From NCBI GenBank assembly GCA_963662965.1, contig OY759970.1, positions 3,720,001-3,784,000 on the forward strand: a stretch of 64,000 nucleotides of DNA. Reading direction: 5' to 3'. The notes beneath the pieces were generated by a model. The model worked only from the letters and a program-made list of their open reading frames with translations. It made no database searches and was not told where the DNA came from. The translations under genes were made by a program, and so were the position numbers. Positions 52,482 to 61,854 of this stretch are shown one piece after another. Position 1 is the first letter of the stretch, and the number at the start of each line of letters is the position of its first letter. The stretch comes from DTWD01 sp963662965. GTDB lineage: Bacteria; Acidobacteriota; Vicinamibacteria; Vicinamibacterales; UBA8438.

Positions 52482-53119
52482 TGTCCGCCCCGATGAATGA
52501 CGATCGCGTCAAGGCCGCGATCGAGGTGTTGCTCGCCGAGGTCGGCGAAGATCCAACACGCGACGGACTCACCCGCACGCCGGAGCGCGTCGCCAAGGCG
52601 CTGAAGTTTCTCACGAGCGGGTATGACCAAGACGTCGATGCCGTCCTGAACGGCGCGCTCTTCTCGGTCGACTACAGCGAGATGGTCATCGTCAAGGACA
52701 TCGATTTCTACAGCTTGTGCGAGCACCATCTTCTGCCGTTCTTCGGCAAGTGCCACATCGCGTATCTCCCGCGCGACCGCGTCGTGGGGTTGAGCAAGAT
52801 CCCCCGCCTCGTCGATATGTTCAGCCGGCGGCTGCAGATCCAGGAGCGTCTCACCAACCAAATCGCGAAAGTCATCTCTGAGAAGCTGGATCCGCTGGGC
52901 GTTGGCGTCGTGGTGGAGGCGACACACCTCTGCATGTTAATGCGGGGCGTGGAGAAGCAGAACTCGTTCGCGCTCACGAGTGCCATGCGCGGCTCGTTCC
53001 GGGAGAACGTGAGGACGCGGATGGAGTTTCTCGAGTTGCTCAAGCTTCGAGGGGACATGCGCTCGGCGCTCGACCCGGCGCGGGTGGCGGAAGCGCACGA
53101 CGAGGTCGCGTCGACGTGA
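52481..53119 (+). CDS. folE: GTP cyclohydrolase I
   Basis: A 212-residue enzyme, first step of tetrahydrofolate or queuosine/tetrahydrobiopterin synthesis. ATG 52481. The zinc and substrate site segments are present: DFYSLCEHHLLPFFGKCHIA with zinc Cys and catalytic His residues, LPRDRVVGLSKIPRLVDMFS, LQIQERLTNQIAKVI and THLCMLMRGV with the second zinc Cys. Family length is standard. It starts in the last base of the hbd stop and is followed by an overlapping secreted-protein gene (GTGA). Confidence 0.96.
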   Translation: MSAPMNDDRVKAAIEVLLAEVGEDPTRDGLTRTPERVAKALKFLTSGYDQDVDAVLNGALFSVDYSEMVIVKDIDFYSLCEHHLLPFFGKCHIAYLPRDRVVGLSKIPRLVDMFSRRLQIQERLTNQIAKVISEKLDPLGVGVVVEATHLCMLMRGVEKQNSFALTSAMRGSFRENVRTRMEFLELLKLRGDMRSALDPARVAEAHDEVAST

Positions 53120-53721
53120 CACCGATGCCGCGATGGATCGTGGTCACGGTGTGGGGGGTGGTCGGCGGAGCCGTCGCCTCGGCGCAGACGACGCAAATCG
53201 AGCCGGCCGAGGTGCGCTGCCCCTCGGTGCTCGGCATTGGCATCAACACCGACCTGGCCTTCTGCGACGTGCTGATTCAGCAGGAGGCGGGATTGGGGGC
53301 GCTCGTCGTGCTGCCGGCCCACCGCGGTGAGGCGACGCTGTCGTTCAATCTGCACAATCGACACATGTACTCCGAAGAGGAGGTGCGCGCGGGGCGTGGT
53401 TACGCGGCGTATACCGCCGAAGTCGCGGTCGCCTCGATGGACGGCGATGTCCTGGCTCGCCGGTTTATCCAGACGGAGTTTCGGTCGGCGGACGATCTGG
53501 TCGACCGCGTGACCGGCGGCGCCGGGCCGCAGGGCGTCAAGGCGATTGCGCCAAGCGGAACCGAGCGGGTGTTTGTGACGGTGCCGGCCGAGCTCGACCA
53601 GGTGGTGATCGTGGGGCAGAGTCTTGAGGTCGTGCGACTCGATAGTCGTGACAATGTTCGCACCGCCGGACGTCCGATCGCCGTCATCAGCGACGTGCGG
53701 CTCGAATACCAGCCGCGTTAG
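53116..53721 (+). CDS. Secreted protein of unknown function
   Basis: A 201-residue protein from GTG 53116 overlapping the folE stop (ATG 53125 is a possible alternative). Signal peptide MPRWIVVTVWGVVGGAVASA, then RCPSVLGIGINTDLAFCDVL with two Cys (possible disulphide), and beta-rich ATLSFNLHNRHMYSEEEVRA and AELDQVVIVGQSLEVVRLDS. No recognised family. The tight coupling to folE is by position; a role in the folate pathway is not implied. Confidence 0.6.
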   Translation: MTPMPRWIVVTVWGVVGGAVASAQTTQIEPAEVRCPSVLGIGINTDLAFCDVLIQQEAGLGALVVLPAHRGEATLSFNLHNRHMYSEEEVRAGRGYAAYTAEVAVASMDGDVLARRFIQTEFRSADDLVDRVTGGAGPQGVKAIAPSGTERVFVTVPAELDQVVIVGQSLEVVRLDSRDNVRTAGRPIAVISDVRLEYQPR

Positions 53722-53731
53722 TGTCCTGACC

Positions 53732-54733
53732 ATGGCCGTTCACGATCTCCTCATCATTGGCGCCGGGCCGGCCGGGCTTGCCGCCGCGATTGCCTCGAAG
53801 CGGGCGGGTCTCGACTTCCGCACGTTCGAGAAGGGCGCGTTGGTGAATTCGCTCTTTCACTTTCCGAATCAGATGGTCTTCTTCACGACGCCTGAACTGC
53901 TCGAAATCGGCGGGCTTCCGTTCGTCACGCCGCACGGCAAGCCGACGCGCGACGAGGCCCTCCGCTACTATCGCCGCGTCGTCGAGACGTTCGAGCTCGA
54001 GGTTGACTATGGATACACGGTCACCGCGGTGACGTCCGGCGCCGGCGACGCTCCGTTTCAGGTGCAGACGGAGAGTGTGCTGGATGGGGCGCGGAGCTGG
54101 CAGGCACGGACCGTCCTCATCGCGAGCGGCTGCTACGACCATCCGAATCAGCTCGGGATTCCCGGTGAGGACCTGCCGCACGTCTCGCATTACTTCGCCG
54201 AGTCGCACGGCTTTTACCAGAAGCGCGTCGTCATCGTCGGGGGCAAGAACTCGGCGGCCGAAACGGCACTCGAACTCTATCGCAGTGGGGTGCACGTGAC
54301 GCTCGTGCATCGGCGCGCCGAGCTCGGGGCGTCCATCAAATACTGGGTGAAGCCGGATATCGAGAACCGGATCAAGGAGGGCTCGATTGCGGCGCGCTTC
54401 GAGACGCGGGTGGTCGAGATTCGCCCGCACGACGTGGTGGTCGAGCGCGACGGCGTCCGGGAGACGCTGCCGGCCGACGGGGTGTTCCTGCTGACCGGCT
54501 ATCTCGCCGATCTCGAGTTCCTGCGGGACTGCGGCGTCGTCTTGCGGTCGAACAACGTGCCGGAGCACGACCCCGAGTCGTTCGAGACCAACGTGCCCGG
54601 GCTCTACCTCGCCGGCGCCGTCGTCGTCGGCGCCAACCGCGGCGAGGTCTTCATCGAGAACGGCCGGTTCCACGGCCGCGTGGTCGTCGAACACATCGCC
54701 AAGCGGCTCGGGCGGGAAGTGGTCGGCGCCTAG
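53732..54733 (+). CDS. YpdA-like flavoprotein disulphide reductase (putative bacillithiol disulphide reductase)
   Basis: A 333-residue FAD/NADPH protein from ATG 53732. FAD site LLIIGAGPAGLAAAIASKRA, the family-diagnostic FHFPNQMVFFTTPELLEIGG and RDEALRYYRRVVETFELEVD, NADPH site VIVGGKNSAAETALELYRSG, and the terminal FAD-contact ETNVPGLYLAGAVVVGANRG. It belongs with YpdA/Bdr, which reduces bacillithiol disulphide and lacks a CxxC pair, as here. Whether this organism makes bacillithiol is not shown in the window. Possibly a general low-molecular-weight thiol reductase. Confidence 0.78.
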   Translation: MAVHDLLIIGAGPAGLAAAIASKRAGLDFRTFEKGALVNSLFHFPNQMVFFTTPELLEIGGLPFVTPHGKPTRDEALRYYRRVVETFELEVDYGYTVTAVTSGAGDAPFQVQTESVLDGARSWQARTVLIASGCYDHPNQLGIPGEDLPHVSHYFAESHGFYQKRVVIVGGKNSAAETALELYRSGVHVTLVHRRAELGASIKYWVKPDIENRIKEGSIAARFETRVVEIRPHDVVVERDGVRETLPADGVFLLTGYLADLEFLRDCGVVLRSNNVPEHDPESFETNVPGLYLAGAVVVGANRGEVFIENGRFHGRVVVEHIAKRLGREVVGA

Positions 54734-54895
54734 CTAGGGGCCTGCAACAGCTGAATCAGTACCGGTCCGCGGCGCGCGGCACCCGGCTGGCAAGGCGCGA
54801 CGAGGGAGCGAATTGGGCATTTGTGGCCGAGGAGCAACGCTGGCAGGCGGGATGGCCCCGCCCGCGGAGTGGACCGCGGGACCACTTAGCCGGCG

Positions 54896-55540
54896 CTACT
54901 GCACTCCACACTGCGGCACCGGCGTATCGGCCAGCATCAGCCGCATTTCGAGCAGCTCGACGAGCGCCTTGCAGCGCTCACACGGCCCGAGGCGTTCGAG
55001 GAGCGCCTGCTTTTCGACCGGCTCGAATTCCAGATACTGAGAGAGCGCGTTGACGAGGTCGTCGTCCGGCATGTCGCGCGGGATCTTCGATTCCGAGCCG
55101 GCGCAATCCAGCCGCTGATCCAGCAACCGCTCGAGACGTTGCCGACTGTCATGGAGAGCGGTGCGCGCCTCGGCGCTGACCTGTTCCGGCACGGCGTCGA
55201 CGTCCGCACGCCGGTAGGCGCGCGCCTGGTCCTCACCGGTGACCTGAAACCGCTCGAATCCACGCAGCACGACGTTGTACTGCCCGTCGGGAAGCGACTC
55301 GACGTGGGTGATGAGGCCGGCACAACCGATGGGGTAGACCGGCGGGTTCGGGTCGGCGTGACGCTCCCAACCCTCTTTCAGCAGCACCATGCCGATGATC
55401 CGGTCTCCCGACAGCGCATCCCCCACCATGTCGCGGTAGCGCGGCTCGAAGATATGGAGCGGCAGAAAGACATTAGGGAAGAGCACCACGTTGGGGAGCG
55501 GAAAGATCGGAATCTGGGCAGGAAGGGTCGTGCTCGTCAC
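54896..55540 (-). CDS. LON substrate-binding domain protein
   Basis: A 214-residue stand-alone LON N-terminal domain protein starting at GTG 55540, which shares its G with the preceding stop (TAGTG). It shows PAQIPIFPLPNVVLFPNVFL and PLHIFEPRYRDMVGDALSGD, GMVLLKEGW, GCAGLITHVESLPDGQYNVV and LRGFERFQVTGE, typical of the family. The C-terminal half is helical and contains a GPCERCKALVELLE segment with paired Cys. Such proteins modulate Lon proteolysis or bind unfolded protein; no ATPase is attached. It is the last gene of the kor-AAA-vWA operon. Confidence 0.85.
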   Translation of the reverse strand: MTSTTLPAQIPIFPLPNVVLFPNVFLPLHIFEPRYRDMVGDALSGDRIIGMVLLKEGWERHADPNPPVYPIGCAGLITHVESLPDGQYNVVLRGFERFQVTGEDQARAYRRADVDAVPEQVSAEARTALHDSRQRLERLLDQRLDCAGSESKIPRDMPDDDLVNALSQYLEFEPVEKQALLERLGPCERCKALVELLEMRLMLADTPVPQCGVQ

Positions 55541-56808
55541 TAGTGCACCGTCTTGGTCTTCTTGTCCATGTAGTCCATCAGGACGTACTGGCCGAGGGTG
55601 TACGGCGTCGTGAAATACGCCTTACCGCGGCAGATGGCGGCCACGCGCCGGACGAAGCTCACCAGCTCGTAGTCGCGCGCGAGCATGAACGTGTTGATCA
55701 TGATGCCGGCCCGCCGGCAGTTGGCGACCTCGGCGAACGTTTCCTCGATGATCGTCGGGTCGAGGCCGAATGCGTTGCGATAGATCTGCCCATCGTCCCG
55801 CGTCAGCGCCGACGGCTTGCCGTCGGTGATCATGACGATCTGCCGCATGTCCTTTTGCTGACGCTCGAGGATCCGCCGAGCGAGTCGCAGGCCCTCGCGG
55901 GTGTTGGTGTAGTAGGGCCCGACGCGCACTCGGGCTAGCTGCTTGAGCGGAATTTCTTCGGCGGAGTCGTGGAAGAGGACGGCGTTCAGCGCATCGCCCG
56001 GGTACTGATGCCGAATCAGGTGCGAGAGGGCGAGGGCAACCTGCTTGGCCGGGGTAAACCGATCCTCGCCATACAGGATCATGCTATGGCTGCAATCGAG
56101 CATCAGGACAGTGGCGCACGAGCTCTGATACTCGCCCTGAACCACCATCAGGTCCTCGTACTGGACGTCGATGCTGTTGCCGCCGGTGCTCTGCGTGCGT
56201 CGAACGGCGTTGAGGATCGTACCGCTGGCGTCGATGTTGACCGTGTCGCCGAACTCATACGGTTTCGAGGAGCCGCCGGTTTCGATGCCCGTCGCAAGCT
56301 CGCGTGTGTCGTGGCGACCCATGCTGCTCCGTCCGGTCGAGCCGAGTAGATCACGCAGTGCTCGGTAGCCGAGGAAGTCGAGGCTCTTGTCGGTGACCTG
56401 GAACGTCGCCGGCGGCGTGTTGCTACCCGCGCCGGATCCAACATCCGCCTGAGAAGTGGACCCACCGGATTCCATGGAGATGTAGCCCTGGCTTGCCATC
56501 TGCTGAATCAGCTGCTGAATCAGTTTCTCGAGCGGGCTCTCGCCTTCACCTTCGTCGGCGTTGGCCGGGTCCCCCAGCAGACGTTGAATCGTGTCGTCGG
56601 AGAGCAGGCCGCCGTTGAGCAGCGCCTCGAGGATGCCGTCGTGGAGCGCTTGCACGCTATGCTCGCCGTCGTCGTCAGAGCCGTAGGGATCGCCGTGCGG
56701 ATTCGCGAATCCGCTAGAGAGCAACAGCTCCGACAACTTCGAGACGAGCTCCTCGATGTCGATTCCGTCAAGCTCATCGCCCGTATAGCGGGTGTAGCGA
56801 TACTTCAT
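55540..56808 (-). CDS. vWA-domain protein, partner of the AAA ATPase
   Basis: A 422-residue protein. ATG 56808 is set after GTATGAAG... on the minus strand. The N-terminus is acidic and Gly-rich with helical stretches (EELVSKLSELLLSSGF, SPLEKLIQQLIQQM). The C-terminal vWA domain has ATVLMLDCSHSMILYGEDRF with the MIDAS site D238-x-S240-x-S242, SHLIRHQYPGDALNAVLF, and QIVMITDGKPSALTRDDGQI. A MIDAS-type vWA beside a MoxR/ChlI-like ATPase resembles the ChlI/ChlD metal-chelatase and RavA-ViaA pairs, in which the vWA protein is the platform for the ATPase. A chaperone or metal-insertion role is inferred. Stop overlaps the LON gene by a base. Confidence 0.85.
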   Translation of the reverse strand: MKYRYTRYTGDELDGIDIEELVSKLSELLLSSGFANPHGDPYGSDDDGEHSVQALHDGILEALLNGGLLSDDTIQRLLGDPANADEGEGESPLEKLIQQLIQQMASQGYISMESGGSTSQADVGSGAGSNTPPATFQVTDKSLDFLGYRALRDLLGSTGRSSMGRHDTRELATGIETGGSSKPYEFGDTVNIDASGTILNAVRRTQSTGGNSIDVQYEDLMVVQGEYQSSCATVLMLDCSHSMILYGEDRFTPAKQVALALSHLIRHQYPGDALNAVLFHDSAEEIPLKQLARVRVGPYYTNTREGLRLARRILERQQKDMRQIVMITDGKPSALTRDDGQIYRNAFGLDPTIIEETFAEVANCRRAGIMINTFMLARDYELVSFVRRVAAICRGKAYFTTPYTLGQYVLMDYMDKKTKTVH

Positions 56809-56834
56809 ACGCGTTGGTTCAAGGTTCAGGCGGG

Positions 56835-58331
56835 TCAGTTGTAATACTTCTTTTTGCTACCACGCGACATCGGCAAGCTCTGATCGACGAACTGCTCGCT
56901 CGCTTGAGGGGGACGCGTCGGCTTCTCGGCGGCTTGATAGCCGCCAGCGTCGCTGCGGCTGATCTTGCGTACCGCGCAGAGCCCCTCGAGTACGAAATCG
57001 ACCGCGGCCGCCACCGCGGATTGTGCATCGCCAGGCTTGGCGCCGGCGTGTTCCGCGAGCTCGAGCAATCCCTGGATTTCCGCGACTTCCTCGAGGAGTG
57101 TTGCAGACGAGGATGTGTCGCTGGTCTGCAAGGTGCCGCCCATCTCGAACCACTCGATCACCGGATGGGCGTCGGCGCCGTCGAACCATCCGCTGAACAC
57201 GGCGCCGACGGCACTGCGAACCAGCTCGCGTGCGACGTTGTCTGCTCCCCGGAGCTCGCCTTCGTACTCAAGCTCGAACTTGCCCGTAATGGACGGGAGC
57301 GCGGCATAAATGTCCGTGATGCGGGCGGTCGGTGCCTCACCGGAGGCAATCGCGCGACGCTCGGCGTTCGAGACGACGTTTTCAAGACAAGTAATCGGCA
57401 TCCGCTGGCTGACGCCCGACCGTAAGTCGACTTTCTTGCTCGTGCGCGCCTGAAACGCAACCTCTTCGACGACCTCCCGCACGTAGAGCGGTACCGTCAC
57501 GTCGCTGGCGTCACCGCGCGCGGTCCACGCTTCCTGTTCGGTAATCGCGATAGCCGCCTGTCGCGTCTCGGGATAGTGCGTGCGAATTTCGGAGCCGATC
57601 CGATCCTTGAGGGGGGTGACGATCTTGCCGCGGGCCGTGTAGTCCTCCGGGTTCGCCGTGAACGCCATCATGACGTCGAGCGGGAGGCGGATCGGATACC
57701 CCTTAATCTGGACGTCACCCTCCTGCAGGATGTTGAAGAGACCGACCTGGATCTTGCCGGCCAAGTCGGGCAGCTCGTTCAGCGCGAAGAGGCATCGATG
57801 CGCACGCGGCAGCAAGCCGTAGTGCACCGTCAGCGCGTCGGAGAGCTGCCGCCCGGCGCGCGCAGCCTTGATCGGGTCAATGTCGCCAATCATGTCGGCG
57901 ATCGTCACGTCGGGGGTCGCGAGCTTCTCGACGTAACGCCGCGACCGGCTCAGCCAGCTGATCTCCAAGTCGTCGCCCTCGCTGCGGACGCGCTCGCGGC
58001 AGCCGCCGCACAGCGGGTCGAGCGGGTCGTCATTGATCTCGCAACCCGGGATCACCGGGATCTCCTCGTCGAGGAACTCGACCAGGCTCCGCAGTAGACG
58101 CGTTTTCGCCTGGCCGCGCAGTCCGAGAATGATGAAATGGTGTCGCGAGAGGATCGCGTTGACGATCTGCGGTACAACGGAGTCGTCGTAGCCGATGATG
58201 CCTGGGAAGAGCGGCTCGTTGGCGCGGAGCTTAGCGATCAGGTTGTGGCGGAGCTCGTCCCTGACGCTGCGGCGGGGTATCTCAGCTGCGTCGACCGCGC
58301 GACGCAAGGCACCCAGAGACGTCGGCCGCAT
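56835..58331 (-). CDS. MoxR/ChlI-like AAA+ ATPase
   Basis: A 498-residue protein. ATG 58331 lies 9 bp after the korB stop. Segments are LFPGIIGYDDSVVPQIVNAI, Walker A ILGLRGQAKTRLLRSLVEF, Cys-rich EINDDPLDPLCGGC with C97, C108 and C111 (possible zinc site), ATPDVTIADMIGDIDPIKAA, CLFALNELPDLAGKIQVGLF with NE where a Walker B Asp-Glu is expected, sensor TANPEDYTARGKIVTPLKDR and arginine-rich RIGSEIRTHYPETRQAAIAI. The C-terminal half extends far beyond the ChlI core and ends in a basic KKKYYN. It pairs with the vWA gene 26 bp downstream. The Asn in Walker B makes hydrolysis questionable (observation). Confidence 0.8.
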   Translation of the reverse strand: MRPTSLGALRRAVDAAEIPRRSVRDELRHNLIAKLRANEPLFPGIIGYDDSVVPQIVNAILSRHHFIILGLRGQAKTRLLRSLVEFLDEEIPVIPGCEINDDPLDPLCGGCRERVRSEGDDLEISWLSRSRRYVEKLATPDVTIADMIGDIDPIKAARAGRQLSDALTVHYGLLPRAHRCLFALNELPDLAGKIQVGLFNILQEGDVQIKGYPIRLPLDVMMAFTANPEDYTARGKIVTPLKDRIGSEIRTHYPETRQAAIAITEQEAWTARGDASDVTVPLYVREVVEEVAFQARTSKKVDLRSGVSQRMPITCLENVVSNAERRAIASGEAPTARITDIYAALPSITGKFELEYEGELRGADNVARELVRSAVGAVFSGWFDGADAHPVIEWFEMGGTLQTSDTSSSATLLEEVAEIQGLLELAEHAGAKPGDAQSAVAAAVDFVLEGLCAVRKISRSDAGGYQAAEKPTRPPQASEQFVDQSLPMSRGSKKKYYN

Positions 58332-58340
58332 CGATTCATC

Positions 58341-59222
58341 TTACATGAACTCGCGAATGAGCCCCTTCCGTGTGTCGCCGTCGATCGCGTAACTCTGTCG
58401 CACGAGCGGCACGCCGGTCAGTGCCGGGTCGATCGCATCCAGCGGCGGCTGCGGATCGGGATTGCGGTACAAGAGGCCGATCGGGATTCGGTCGCCCCAC
58501 TCCAGCGCCTTGTCCATCGCCGCGTGGAAGTTGCCGGCGTCGTGGTCTTCGTCTTCCAGCGTGTAGACCCGCTCGCGGAACCACGGATACGTGTTGTGCT
58601 TGTTGAAGGTGACACACGGGCTGAAGACGTCGATGAGGGCGAAGCCTGGATGCTGAATCCCGGCTTTGTAGAGCTCCACCAGTTGCTTCGGCTTGCCGCT
58701 GAACCCGCGGGCGATAAAGCCGCAGCCGGCGGCGAGCGCGAGCGCCATCGGGTTCAACATCCCCTCGAGATTGCCGAGCGGCGTCGTCTTCGTCTTCATG
58801 CCGGTCTCGGTGGTCGGTGACGCCTGGCCGGTCGTCAGCCCGTAGATCTCATTGTCCATCACGATATACGTCACGTCGATGTTCCGACGCATCGCCTGGA
58901 TGAAGTGGTTGAGCCCGATGCCGAAGCCATCGCCGTCGCCGCCAGTGACGATCACCGTCATCGCCTGGTTGGCGAGCTTGCTGCCGGTCGCAAACGGCAG
59001 CGCTCGCCCGTGGAGGCTGTGCACGCCGTACGAGCGAATGAAGCCGGGCAAATTGGACGAGCAGCCGATGCCCGACACGATCAGCAGGTCATGCGGCTGA
59101 ATCTGCAAGTCGGCGCACGCCTGAAACAGCCCGGTGAGGACCCCGAAGTCGCCACACCCGGGACACCAATCGGGCGCGACCTCCGGTTTGAAATCTTTCG
59201 CTACCAGTGCTGGAGCTGCCAT
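58341..59222 (-). CDS. korB: 2-oxoacid:ferredoxin oxidoreductase beta subunit
   Basis: A 293-residue subunit from ATG 59222 (AAGGAGAGACG upstream). TPP-binding motifs are DWCPGCGDFGVLTGLFQACA, GRALPFATGSKLANQAMTVI, GDGDGFGIGLNHFIQAMRRN and the diphosphate/Mg site MDNEIYGLTTGQASPTTETG. Together with the gamma-alpha fusion upstream (12-bp gap) it forms a 2-oxoglutarate or pyruvate:ferredoxin oxidoreductase of the two-subunit type found in Acidobacteriota. Which 2-oxoacid is used is not determinable from motifs. Confidence 0.9.
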   Translation of the reverse strand: MAAPALVAKDFKPEVAPDWCPGCGDFGVLTGLFQACADLQIQPHDLLIVSGIGCSSNLPGFIRSYGVHSLHGRALPFATGSKLANQAMTVIVTGGDGDGFGIGLNHFIQAMRRNIDVTYIVMDNEIYGLTTGQASPTTETGMKTKTTPLGNLEGMLNPMALALAAGCGFIARGFSGKPKQLVELYKAGIQHPGFALIDVFSPCVTFNKHNTYPWFRERVYTLEDEDHDAGNFHAAMDKALEWGDRIPIGLLYRNPDPQPPLDAIDPALTGVPLVRQSYAIDGDTRKGLIREFM

Positions 59223-59234
59223 TGTCGTCTCTCC

Positions 59235-61103
59235 TTACGCTTCAGCCGGCACGCCCGGCTTCTTGACGCCCTTCAGGCCGTCCCACGGACCGCTCGTGCC
59301 GGTCGGGTGGTCAGTGCGCCATCCCGGTTCGATCGAGACGGCTTCGACGAGCGGCTGGCCACTAATCACGTCCTTCACACCCGCCACGATGTGCTTCGGC
59401 TCGAACGGTTCGCCGTCGTACTTGCGGATGTGCCCGTCGGCGACGATCCCGCTTTCGGCTCGCAGGTGCCGTGCGAACTGCCCGCTTTGGTTGTTTTCAA
59501 TAATGATCGTCCGCTGGCTCTTCTCCAGCACGGCGGCAATCTCGTCGACGTGCAGGGGAACGAGCGTCTTGACCTGGAGGTGGTTGACCGAGACGCCTGC
59601 GGCGTTGAGCCGTTCCGCCGCTTCTTTGATCACGCCCCAGGTCGAGCCCCAGCCGAGCAACGTCGTCTCGGCGTCGGCTGGGCCCTCGAGGATCGGGGCA
59701 GGCAGATGCTGGAGAACTGTCGACATCTTGCGGGCCCGCTTGCGGGTCATCTTCATGCGACGGATCGGGTCGGTGAAGACGTCGCTCAGCAGCACGCCGT
59801 CCTCGTCATGCTCGTCGGAGGCCGCCACATGTAGGTGGCCCGGCACACCCGGGACGGCCCGCGGCGAGATGCCTGACGGCGTGTCCTTGTAGCGTAGATA
59901 CGGCTCGCCGGCCGGTGGCCCGTCGGCCTCGGTGATGAGCTCGCCGCGGTCGATCGGGAACTCCACGTCCAGCACGTCGGTGGCGACCGTCTCGCTTCCC
60001 TCGCACAAGAGCAGGTCCGCCAGGATGATGACCGGGATCTGGAAGTGGTCCGCCACGTCGAACGCCTGAGACGGGGTCACGAAGCAGTCGGGCATGCTCA
60101 GGGGGGCCAGCACGACGCGTGGGAAGTCCCCCTGACTCGCGCCGAACGCCTGGTTCAGATCGGCTTGTTCGGTCTTCGTCGGCACGCCGGTCGACGGTCC
60201 CGCGCGCATGACGTTGATGATGACGGCGGGGGTCTCGAAGATGCCGGCCATCCCAATGGCCTCGGTCATCAGCGCGAACCCGCCGCCCGAGGTTGCGCAC
60301 ATGCCGCGCACGCCCATGTGGTTGGCGCCGATGCACATGTTGATGACGGAGATTTCGTCTTCCACCTGACGGCAACAGATGCCGAGTTTCTGTGCGTGAG
60401 TCGCGAACCACTCCAGGACGTGTGTCGCCGGGCTCATCGGGTACGCCACATAGAACTTGCACCCGGCCAGCGCCGCACCCATCGCGAGCAGATAGTTACC
60501 GGAGGCCTGCGCCCACTTCTGGTCGGTCGGTGTAAGCCGCGTCGCCAGCGGTTCGAAGTTCTTCGCCGCGTAGTCGTAACCGTTCCGCGCCGCGTCGACA
60601 TTCTTCTGGACGACCGCCGGCTTCTTGGCGAAGGTCGTCTCGAAGACCGATTCGACGGTCTCGAACTTGAGTCCCATGAGCTGCACCAGCGCTCCCACCG
60701 CGACGGTGTTCTGCATGACCGGGAGCCGCGTCGCGTCGGGGGCAAGATCGGGCACCGGGAGCGAGCAGAGCTGCACGCCCTCTGGTGGGTCGTAGCTCGG
60801 GGCGAACTTGGCGCCGTTGTAGAGGGCGACGCCGCCCGTCGGGAGTTCCTGCAGATGACGATCCAGGCTGTCCTGGTTCAACGCGATTAATGCATTGACC
60901 TGGTCGCCGTGGTTCAGCGGCTTCTTGGCCGAGAACCGCAGCCGCAGCCACGAGTGTCCGCCGCGAATGACCGACTGATAGGCGTTGTAGCTGTATGCGG
61001 CGATGCCTTGCCGGGCCATCGACAACACCAGCGTATTCCCGGCCGACGCCGTGCCGTCTCCCGCTGCGCCTCCGATTCCGACAACGACTTCTGGTTCCGA
61101 CAT
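59235..61103 (-). CDS. korA: 2-oxoacid:acceptor oxidoreductase alpha subunit (gamma-alpha fusion)
   Basis: A 622-residue subunit from ATG 61103 (GAGGTGGAC ribosome site; GTG 61109 possible). The N-terminal gamma domain (VVVGIGGAAGDGTASAGNTL to about residue 190, ending LKFETVESVFETTFAKKPAV) is fused to the alpha domain, which carries GNYLLAMGAALAGCKFYVAY, PMSPATHVLEWFATHAQKLG, QVEDEISVINMCIGANHMGV and RGMCATSGGGFALMTEAIGM, with RAGPSTGVPTKTEQADL before the pyrimidine-binding C-terminus. The fusion is typical of KorA/OorA-like proteins. It heads a five-gene set, korA-korB-AAA-vWA-LON. Confidence 0.9.
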   Translation of the reverse strand: MSEPEVVVGIGGAAGDGTASAGNTLVLSMARQGIAAYSYNAYQSVIRGGHSWLRLRFSAKKPLNHGDQVNALIALNQDSLDRHLQELPTGGVALYNGAKFAPSYDPPEGVQLCSLPVPDLAPDATRLPVMQNTVAVGALVQLMGLKFETVESVFETTFAKKPAVVQKNVDAARNGYDYAAKNFEPLATRLTPTDQKWAQASGNYLLAMGAALAGCKFYVAYPMSPATHVLEWFATHAQKLGICCRQVEDEISVINMCIGANHMGVRGMCATSGGGFALMTEAIGMAGIFETPAVIINVMRAGPSTGVPTKTEQADLNQAFGASQGDFPRVVLAPLSMPDCFVTPSQAFDVADHFQIPVIILADLLLCEGSETVATDVLDVEFPIDRGELITEADGPPAGEPYLRYKDTPSGISPRAVPGVPGHLHVAASDEHDEDGVLLSDVFTDPIRRMKMTRKRARKMSTVLQHLPAPILEGPADAETTLLGWGSTWGVIKEAAERLNAAGVSVNHLQVKTLVPLHVDEIAAVLEKSQRTIIIENNQSGQFARHLRAESGIVADGHIRKYDGEPFEPKHIVAGVKDVISGQPLVEAVSIEPGWRTDHPTGTSGPWDGLKGVKKPGVPAEA

Positions 61104-61513
61104 GTCCACCTCGGGTCACTCAATATCGCTATGAAGCACCGGTCGATTCGAACGATATCGTCAGTCTAAGGGTACTACGGGTCATATGGGACGTCATTAT
61201 AGGCCGGTATGGGCGGAGAGACGGCAGGGAACGGAGGCGCTCCGCGAGCGGCCCGAGCTTGGCGCCTAACGCGCGCGCCGCGCCCGGTTCGGATTAGGAA
61301 TCGTGCTACAGCGTCGGTATAAGTGTCTCTTCTCTTCTCGTGGCCGTTGCCGCCTCGCGTGGGCGATGGCTACAATGCAGAGTGACGGCTACGGTGCCGT
61401 CGACGCGTAATCACATATTCCCTGACATCTTGCGAGCGGTAGCGCTGAAATGCACGTGAGGCGCAGCGGTCGGAGTGCGCGGACGAACTCCGACCTCGTT
61501 GGAGAATCGTCTA
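61104..61513. other. Intergenic region with a sigma70-like promoter and a leader hairpin
   Basis: No convincing gene is seen in these 410 bases. A TTGCCG...TACAAT pair (about 61348-61353 and 61372-61377, 18-base spacing) resembles a sigma70 promoter reading toward the small gene at 61514. In the presumed leader there is a perfect 8-bp stem GTCGGAGT/ACTCCGAC at 61469-61494 with a 10-base loop. The minus-strand promoter for korA must lie in the first part. Confidence 0.4.
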
Positions 61514-61854
61514 ATGAGCAGGCTTCCGAGATATCCCGGTGAGCGCATCACCGCAAACGGCAACGCCTACGTGCCCGACTTCGGCGTCTATTATTCAAGA
61601 CGCTGCCGGCGAAGGGCGACAAGCCGGTGATGATGACGCTCTCGCGCCACCTCGTCCTCTTTCGCATCGAGCGCCGCAAGGCGTGGCGGCTGCTGCAGAG
61701 CAAGGTCTGGATCCAGAACACGGAATACGCCGCGCAGCGAGCGATTCTGGTGGACGTCGACGCTGGGACCATCTCCCAGGAAGAGCTGTTCGCGCGCGCC
61801 GAGGCGTTGCTCGAGGAGCGCGTGCTCGGGCCGGCGGCGACGGCTACCGCGTAG
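61514..61854 (+). pseudogene. Small unidentified protein, one frameshift
   Basis: ATG 61514 gives SRLPRYPGERITANGNAYVP and DFGVYYS in one frame. A one-base shift near 61597 then leads to TLPAKGDKPVMMTLSRHLVL, FRIERRKAWRLLQSKVWIQN and AAQRAILVDVDAGTISQEEL to TAG 61852-61854. Repaired, it is about 113 residues, basic in the middle and helical at the end. I do not recognise a family. The coherence of both halves suggests a recent indel or missing base. It follows the leader hairpin and precedes the tRNA-like structure. Confidence 0.45.
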
